The position numbers and the translations under genes were made by a program. From contig DAHXNV010000002.1 of NCBI GenBank assembly GCA_027365225.1, positions 1 through 64,000 on the forward strand: DNA of 64,000 nt, read 5' to 3'. This DNA comes from Gammaproteobacteria bacterium. Lineage in GTDB: Bacteria; Pseudomonadota; Gammaproteobacteria; Steroidobacterales; Steroidobacteraceae. Every line of letters begins with the position of its first letter. The stretch's first letter is position 1. Shown one piece after another: positions 59,627 through 64,000 of this stretch. The notes beneath the pieces are model-generated. The model was not told where the DNA came from, searched no databases, and saw only the letters and a list, made by a program, of their open reading frames with translations.

Positions 59627-60676
59627 CTATTCGCGCGGCGGGTCCAAATCGAGCCGCGGCACGGCCGCGCAGGCCTCCAGATACGCGCGGGCCGCGCGCC
59701 ATTCGGGCCGATCACGCAGCGCGACGGGGTCGAAACGCTCCCGTCCGTGCAGGCGCGCCAGCCGCACCCCCGAGGCCGCCCGGGGCTCGACCCTCAACCG
59801 CTCGAGCAGCCGCAGCACCGCGGTCCGATCGTTGCACACCAGCAGCATGTCGCACCCGGCCGCCAGCGCCAGCTCGGCACGCGCGAGCATGTCGCCATAC
59901 GCCGCCGCCCCGCCCATGGACAGATCGTCGGTAAACACCGCGCCCTCGAAGCGCAGCGTTGCGCGCAACAGCTCGCTCACCCAGCGACGCGAGACGCTCG
60001 CTGGCGCCGCGTCGACCGCCGGGAACAGCAGATGCCCCACCATCACCGCCGGCAAGCCGTTGGCGATCAGGCGCCGGTAGGGCAGCAAGTCGCCCTCGAG
60101 ATCCTCGAGCTCGCGCCGATCGGTCGGCAGGGCCGTATGCGAGTCCGCCGTGACCGCGCCGTGGCCGGGAAAATGCTTGGCGGTGGCCGCCATGCCCGCC
60201 GCGCGCATGCCCTGCACGTAGGCGAGCGCGAGCTGGCTGACCGCGTCCGGCCGGCTGTGCAAGGCCCGATCGCCGATGAAGCTCACGCCGTAATCGATGT
60301 CGACGCAGGGCGCGAACGACAGATCCACCCCATGCGCGCGCAGTTCCGCGGCCATCAGCCAGCCCATGGAGCGGGCCAGCGCCAGGCCCCGGCGCGCGTC
60401 GAGATCGAACTCGCGGCCGATGCGCCGCGCCGCGGGCAGCGGCGAGAATCCCGCGCGGAAGCGCTGCACGCGTCCGCCCTCGTGATCGACCGCCACCAGC
60501 AGCGGCGGCTGGCGCACCGCGTGGATCTGCGCAACGAGTTCGGCGAGCTCGGCCGGCTCGCGGTAGTTACGACTGAAGAGGATCACTCCCCCGACCAGCC
60601 GATGGCGCAACAGCTCGCGCTCTTGCGCCTCGAGCGTCGGGCCCGACAGATCGATCATCAGCGGCCCGAGCGTCAC
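59627..60676 (-). CDS. nagZ: Beta-N-acetylhexosaminidase NagZ
   Basis: NagZ is a cytoplasmic GH3 glycosidase that removes GlcNAc from anhydro-muropeptides during cell-wall recycling. The 349-residue sequence contains the N-terminal MIDLSGPTL, LLVAVDHEGGRVQRF, the catalytic His loop TAKHFPGHGAVTADSHTALP, and the nucleophile in AVFTDDLSMGGAA. Length is typical. The start is GTG 60676, 9 bases after rlmD, in the order pdxJ-acpS-exonuclease-rlmD-nagZ. Confidence 0.97.
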   Translation of the reverse strand: MTLGPLMIDLSGPTLEAQERELLRHRLVGGVILFSRNYREPAELAELVAQIHAVRQPPLLVAVDHEGGRVQRFRAGFSPLPAARRIGREFDLDARRGLALARSMGWLMAAELRAHGVDLSFAPCVDIDYGVSFIGDRALHSRPDAVSQLALAYVQGMRAAGMAATAKHFPGHGAVTADSHTALPTDRRELEDLEGDLLPYRRLIANGLPAVMVGHLLFPAVDAAPASVSRRWVSELLRATLRFEGAVFTDDLSMGGAAAYGDMLARAELALAAGCDMLLVCNDRTAVLRLLERLRVEPRAASGVRLARLHGRERFDPVALRDRPEWRAARAYLEACAAVPRLDLDPPRE

Positions 60677-60685
60677 GCGGCCCCC

Positions 60686-62023
60686 TCAGCTCGCGCGCAG
60701 CAGCGCCAGGGACTCGACATGAGCGGTATGCGGAAACATGTCGATCACCCCGGCCGCATCGAGCACGAAGCCATGCTCGTGCACCAGGACCCCGAGGTCG
60801 CGCGCCAGGCTGCCGGGGTGGCAGGACACATAGAGCACGCGGCGCGGCCGCAGCGCGGCCACCGTGGCGAGCAGCGCGCGCGCACCGACGCGCGGCGGAT
60901 CGAGCAACACGTGGCTGTAGGTCCGGCGCAGCCAGGGTACGGACGGCTCCGGCGCGTTGGCAAGGTCGGCGAGGTGGAACTCGGCATTGGCGATGCCGTT
61001 GACCGCCGCGTTGTGCCGCGCACGCTCGATCAGCGATCGCTCCCCCTCCACGCCGACCACTTGCGCGCCCGAGCGCGCCAGCGGCAGGGTGAAGTTTCCG
61101 AGCCCGCAATACAGATCGAGCACGGCATCACCCGCGCGGGGCGCGAGCAGCTCCACGGCACGCGCCACCAGCGCGCGGTTGATCGCGCCGTTGATCTGTA
61201 CGAAGTCGCTCGGCGCGAACTGCAGGCGCAGGCCGAACTGCGGCAGCGCGTAGTAGAGCGGCTCGTGCCCGCCCTCCTCATCGAGCGGCGCGAGGGTCCC
61301 GAGTCCGCCCGGCTGCAGGTAAAGGCGCAGCCGATGGCGCTCGCCGAAGGCGCGCAGCCGCTCCAGATCCGCCGGCGAGGGCGCCGCGAGCACGCGCAGC
61401 ACCAGCGCGGTGGCATTGTCCGCCACCGCCACCTCGATCTGCGGCAGCTGCGCGCGAATGCCGAGCGAGCCGACCAGTGCCCCGAGCGGCGCGAGCAATG
61501 CCCCAACCGGCTCGCTCAGCACGGGGCAGCGCTGCAGGTCGGCGACATAGGGCGCGTTGCGCTCGCGAAAGCCGACCACCACCTTGTCCTTCTTCGCCAC
61601 GTACTTCACGCCGAGCCGCGCGCGGCGCCGATAGCCCCATGCCGGGGCGGACAGCGGCGCGAGCCAGCGCCGGCACTGTACCTGCCCCAGGCGCTGCAGA
61701 TTGTCGGCCAGCTCCCGTTGCTTGGCGGCCAGCTGCGCCTCGGGTCGCAGGTGCTGCAGGCAGCAGCCGCCGCAGACCCCGAAGTGCTCGCAGCGCGGCG
61801 GGACACGCTCGGCGCTCGGCTCGAGCACCTCGAGCAGACGCCCTTCGTCATGTTGGCGCCGGCGACGCGCGCGCACGAAGCGCACCGTCTCGCCCGGCAG
61901 CGCCCCGGGAATGAACGCCGTCTTGCCGCCGCGCACGATCCCCTCGCCCTCGTGCGTGAGCGCCTCCACGCGCCCGCACTCGGGCTCGCGCACCGGCACG
62001 CGCGCGCCATTCGCGCGACTCAT
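60686..62023 (-). CDS. rlmD: 23S rRNA (uracil-1939-C5)-methyltransferase RlmD
   Basis: This 445-residue SAM-dependent m5U methyltransferase begins with a TRAM domain (HEGEGIVRGGKTAFIPGALP). It has an iron-sulfur cluster site with Cys in RCEHFGVCGGCCLQHL and a distal Cys in QRCPVL. The methyltransferase domain has SDFVQINGAINRAL, LDLYCGLGNFTLPLA (SAM site) and LLDPPRVGA. The nucleophilic Cys is in VLYVSCHPGSLARDL. ATG 62023 overlaps the upstream exonuclease stop; the longer open frame upstream shadows that gene. Confidence 0.96.
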   Translation of the reverse strand: MSRANGARVPVREPECGRVEALTHEGEGIVRGGKTAFIPGALPGETVRFVRARRRRQHDEGRLLEVLEPSAERVPPRCEHFGVCGGCCLQHLRPEAQLAAKQRELADNLQRLGQVQCRRWLAPLSAPAWGYRRRARLGVKYVAKKDKVVVGFRERNAPYVADLQRCPVLSEPVGALLAPLGALVGSLGIRAQLPQIEVAVADNATALVLRVLAAPSPADLERLRAFGERHRLRLYLQPGGLGTLAPLDEEGGHEPLYYALPQFGLRLQFAPSDFVQINGAINRALVARAVELLAPRAGDAVLDLYCGLGNFTLPLARSGAQVVGVEGERSLIERARHNAAVNGIANAEFHLADLANAPEPSVPWLRRTYSHVLLDPPRVGARALLATVAALRPRRVLYVSCHPGSLARDLGVLVHEHGFVLDAAGVIDMFPHTAHVESLALLRAS

Positions 62024-62805
62024 CCGCCGCTCTCCCAGGCCCGCAGGAATTGCGCCCAATGCGGCCCCTGCCCCGAGCGCAGCAACGTGCGCACGCGCTC
62101 GAGCTCGGCGGTGTGCTCGGCGCGCGTCAGCCGCCCGCGCAGCAGCTCGAAACGCAGATACACCAGATAGGTGTTGAGCACGTCGGTCTCGCAATAGCGG
62201 CGGATGCCACCGATGTCCCCGGCCCGATAGGCATCCCACACCTGGGCGCCGGAGAAGCCGAGCTTGCCGGGCAGACCGAGCAGCAGCGCAACGTGCTCGA
62301 GCGAGACGCGGCCGCGGCCCTGGAAACCCGCCAGCACGTCCATCAGATCGAGATGGCGCCAGTGGAAGCGGTTGAGATAATTGTTGTAACGGAAGGCCGG
62401 GTCCGAATCGCCCGTCTCCCAGAAGCGCGGCGCCTGAACACCGGCGGCGAGCGCCCGATACGACAGCACCGGCAGGTCGAAGCCCGAACCGTTCCAGGAG
62501 ACCAGCTCCGGGGAGAACCGCTCGATGCCCTCGAAGAAGCGCTCGATGAGTTCGCGCTCGCTGGAATGCTCCTCGCCGAGACTCCACACCCTGAGCTGAT
62601 CGCGGCTGCGCAGCAGGCAGGAAACGGCGACGACCCGGTGCTGCTCGTGCGACAGGAACTCCCCGCCGGTCTGCTGGCGCCGCAGGGCGAACATGGCCTT
62701 GGCGACCGACTCGTCCTGCAGTCCCTCGAGCCCGTACAGCCGGCGCCCGAGCGCCACGTCCGGCACCGTCTCGATGTCGAAGACCAGACAATTCATGGGA
62801 TTCAT
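62020..62805 (-). CDS. Predicted 3'-5' exonuclease (DnaQ-like, DNA_pol_B_exo2)
   Basis: This 261-residue protein begins with LVFDIETVPDVALG, the DxE exonuclease motif I. Motif II is SWNGSGFDLPVLSYRAL, and motif III is YCETDVLNTYLVYLR. The central HLDLMDVLAGFQGRGRVSLE is typical of the PF10108 family, predicted exonucleases sometimes labelled polysaccharide-biosynthesis proteins. The biological role is not established. ATG 62805 overlaps the acpS stop (ATGA) and the 3' end overlaps rlmD by 4 bases. Confidence 0.92.
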   Translation of the reverse strand: MNPMNCLVFDIETVPDVALGRRLYGLEGLQDESVAKAMFALRRQQTGGEFLSHEQHRVVAVSCLLRSRDQLRVWSLGEEHSSERELIERFFEGIERFSPELVSWNGSGFDLPVLSYRALAAGVQAPRFWETGDSDPAFRYNNYLNRFHWRHLDLMDVLAGFQGRGRVSLEHVALLLGLPGKLGFSGAQVWDAYRAGDIGGIRRYCETDVLNTYLVYLRFELLRGRLTRAEHTAELERVRTLLRSGQGPHWAQFLRAWESGG

Positions 62806-63182
62806 GCGCGCAACAACACCGCCACCGCCACGACCAGACCCGCCTCGTCGGTGAGCGTCACGTGACCCTCGCCGATGCCGAGCGCGCGGCGCACGCGCTC
62901 GCCCCGCTCGGAATAGACCACCTCGGGCCGGCCCATCGGGTTCTGGACGATGCCCACATCCCGGATCCACACGCCGTGGGCAAAACCGGTGCCCATCGCC
63001 TTGACGATGGCTTCCTTGGCCGCAAAGCGCATGGCCAGGAAGCGGTTCGGCCGCTGCGTGCGCGCCAGCTGCAAGCGCTCCTGCGGCAGCAGCAGCCGCT
63101 CGATGAAGCGCTCGCCGCGCCGCGCCAGCACCCCGTCGATCCGTGCGGCCTTGAGCACATCGACGCCGATGCCGAAAATCAT
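62802..63182 (-). CDS. acpS: Holo-ACP synthase
   Basis: AcpS attaches 4'-phosphopantetheine from CoA to acyl carrier protein. The 126-residue protein has the canonical [15 protein letters not shown] (Mg-binding Asp8), the [16 protein letters not shown] catalytic block and a C-terminal [17 protein letters not shown] strand pair. The start ATG 63182 overlaps the pdxJ stop by 4 bases, consistent with the conserved pdxJ-acpS pair. Confidence 0.97.
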   Translation of the reverse strand: MIFGIGVDVLKAARIDGVLARRGERFIERLLLPQERLQLARTQRPNRFLAMRFAAKEAIVKAMGTGFAHGVWIRDVGIVQNPMGRPEVVYSERGERVRRALGIGEGHVTLTDEAGLVVAVAVLLRA

Positions 63183-63913
63183 GCGCGCGCGGCCTGCATC
63201 AGCCCCTTCATCTCGCGCACCGCCGCGTCCAGTCCGCTGAACAGCGCGCGCGCGATCACCGCATGGCCGATGTTCAGCTCGATGACCTCGGCAATCGCCG
63301 CCACCGGCTGCACATTGTGATAATCGAGTCCGTGCCCGGCGTGCACCGCCAGTCCGAGCCGCGCGCCGAGCCGCGCACAACTGACGAGCCGCTCGAGCTC
63401 GCGGGCCCGCTCGGCGCCGCCCGCCTCGGCATACGCGCCGGTGTGCAGCTCGATCGCCGGGGCCCCGAGCTCGGCGGCGCACTCGAGCTGACGGGGCTGC
63501 GGATCGATGAACAGTGAGGCGCGCACAGCGCTCGCGGCGAGCCGCGCAAGCGCCTCGCTGATGCGCGAACGATGCCCGAGGACATCGAGACCGCCCTCGG
63601 TGGTCAGCTCCTGGCGCTTCTCGGGCACCAGGCACGCGTACGCGGGCCGCACATCGCAGGCGATCCCGAGCATCTCGTCGGTGACGGCCATCTCCAGGTT
63701 CATCGGCGTCTTCAGCAGCGCGCGCAGGGTGCGCACGTCGGCATCCTGAATGTGGCGACGGTCCTCGCGCAGATGCAGCGTGATTGAGTCCGCGCCGGCC
63801 ATCTCGACCGCGAGCGCCGCGTGCACCGGATCCGGATCCCGGCCGCGGCGCGCCTGGCGCAGCGTCGCGACGTGGTCGATGTTGATTCCCAGCGTGATGG
63901 GGTTGGAATTCAC
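63179..63913 (-). CDS. pdxJ: Pyridoxine 5'-phosphate synthase
   Basis: PdxJ condenses 3-amino-2-oxopropyl phosphate with deoxyxylulose phosphate to form vitamin B6 phosphate. The TIM barrel shows [64 protein letters not shown] and the C-terminal [20 protein letters not shown] 63913 is chosen because the family starts just before LGINIDHV; an in-frame GTG at 63946 is possible. Positions 63947-64000 show no assignable gene. Confidence 0.96.
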   Translation of the reverse strand: MNSNPITLGINIDHVATLRQARRGRDPDPVHAALAVEMAGADSITLHLREDRRHIQDADVRTLRALLKTPMNLEMAVTDEMLGIACDVRPAYACLVPEKRQELTTEGGLDVLGHRSRISEALARLAASAVRASLFIDPQPRQLECAAELGAPAIELHTGAYAEAGGAERARELERLVSCARLGARLGLAVHAGHGLDYHNVQPVAAIAEVIELNIGHAVIARALFSGLDAAVREMKGLMQAARA

Positions 63914-64000
63914 AAGTGTGTCTTGACCTGAACGATACGCGATCACCGCGCACGCGAGCCTCGCGCCCGTCCGCGCGGGCCCGCGGTGGCCGAGCGCGTA

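Overview
This window is a high-GC chromosomal segment of a gammaproteobacterium. The evidence is its gene content and gene order: aat-infA-clpA-clpS, lolA-rarA-serS next to ftsK, lexA-imuA-imuB-dnaE2, yceD-rpmF-plsX-fabH, exbB-exbD-msbA-lpxK-kdsB, lolC-lolE-lolD, mfd-csiV and pdxJ-acpS. I cannot name a genus from the sequence alone. Nearly all of the window is densely packed housekeeping DNA, with many genes joined by 4-base stop/start overlaps.

Positions 1-3812 are the integrase-proximal end of an integrated element that continues beyond the left edge. It carries a P-loop replication-type ATPase (cut by the window edge), an AlpA-like excisionase/regulator, a small membrane protein of unknown function and a P4-type tyrosine integrase. 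It abuts the 3' end of a tRNA-Ser(UGA) gene (3813-3902). From 3903 to 29315 come an amino-acid permease, serS-rarA-lolA-ftsK, then trxB, a COG3146-type acyltransferase-fold gene and aat, infA, clpA and clpS (N-end rule degradation), a partial type II secretion operon (gspC-D-E-F), a small acidic protein, and the LexA-controlled mutasome operon. A LexA box and promoter can be read directly.

Positions 29316-30039 hold no convincing protein gene. They do hold a good promoter followed by a highly structured, probably non-coding transcript, which is the most interesting unexplained feature here. After it come an Lpp-like alanine-zipper lipoprotein with a strong terminator, a repeat-rich intergenic patch with two exact 33-bp direct copies, the fatty-acid/phospholipid operon (yceD-rpmF-plsX-fabH), maf, rluC, rne with a long leader, a low-molecular-weight phosphatase, a glycine-zipper lipoprotein, and the lipid A/LPS block (kdsB, Trm112-like, lpxK, msbA, exbD, exbB).

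The right third holds a DUF2062 membrane protein, lolD-lolE-lolC (lipoprotein release), a small periplasmic protein, a class III nucleotide cyclase translationally joined to mfd, csiV, a MacAB-like ABC export cassette with two different permeases, a degenerate GGDEF protein, and nagZ-rlmD-exonuclease-acpS-pdxJ. Envelope biogenesis dominates overall. DNA repair and SOS (lexA/imuAB/dnaE2, mfd, rarA) and protein turnover are secondary themes. At least five genes appear to start with TTG, four of them inside TTGA stop/start overlaps.
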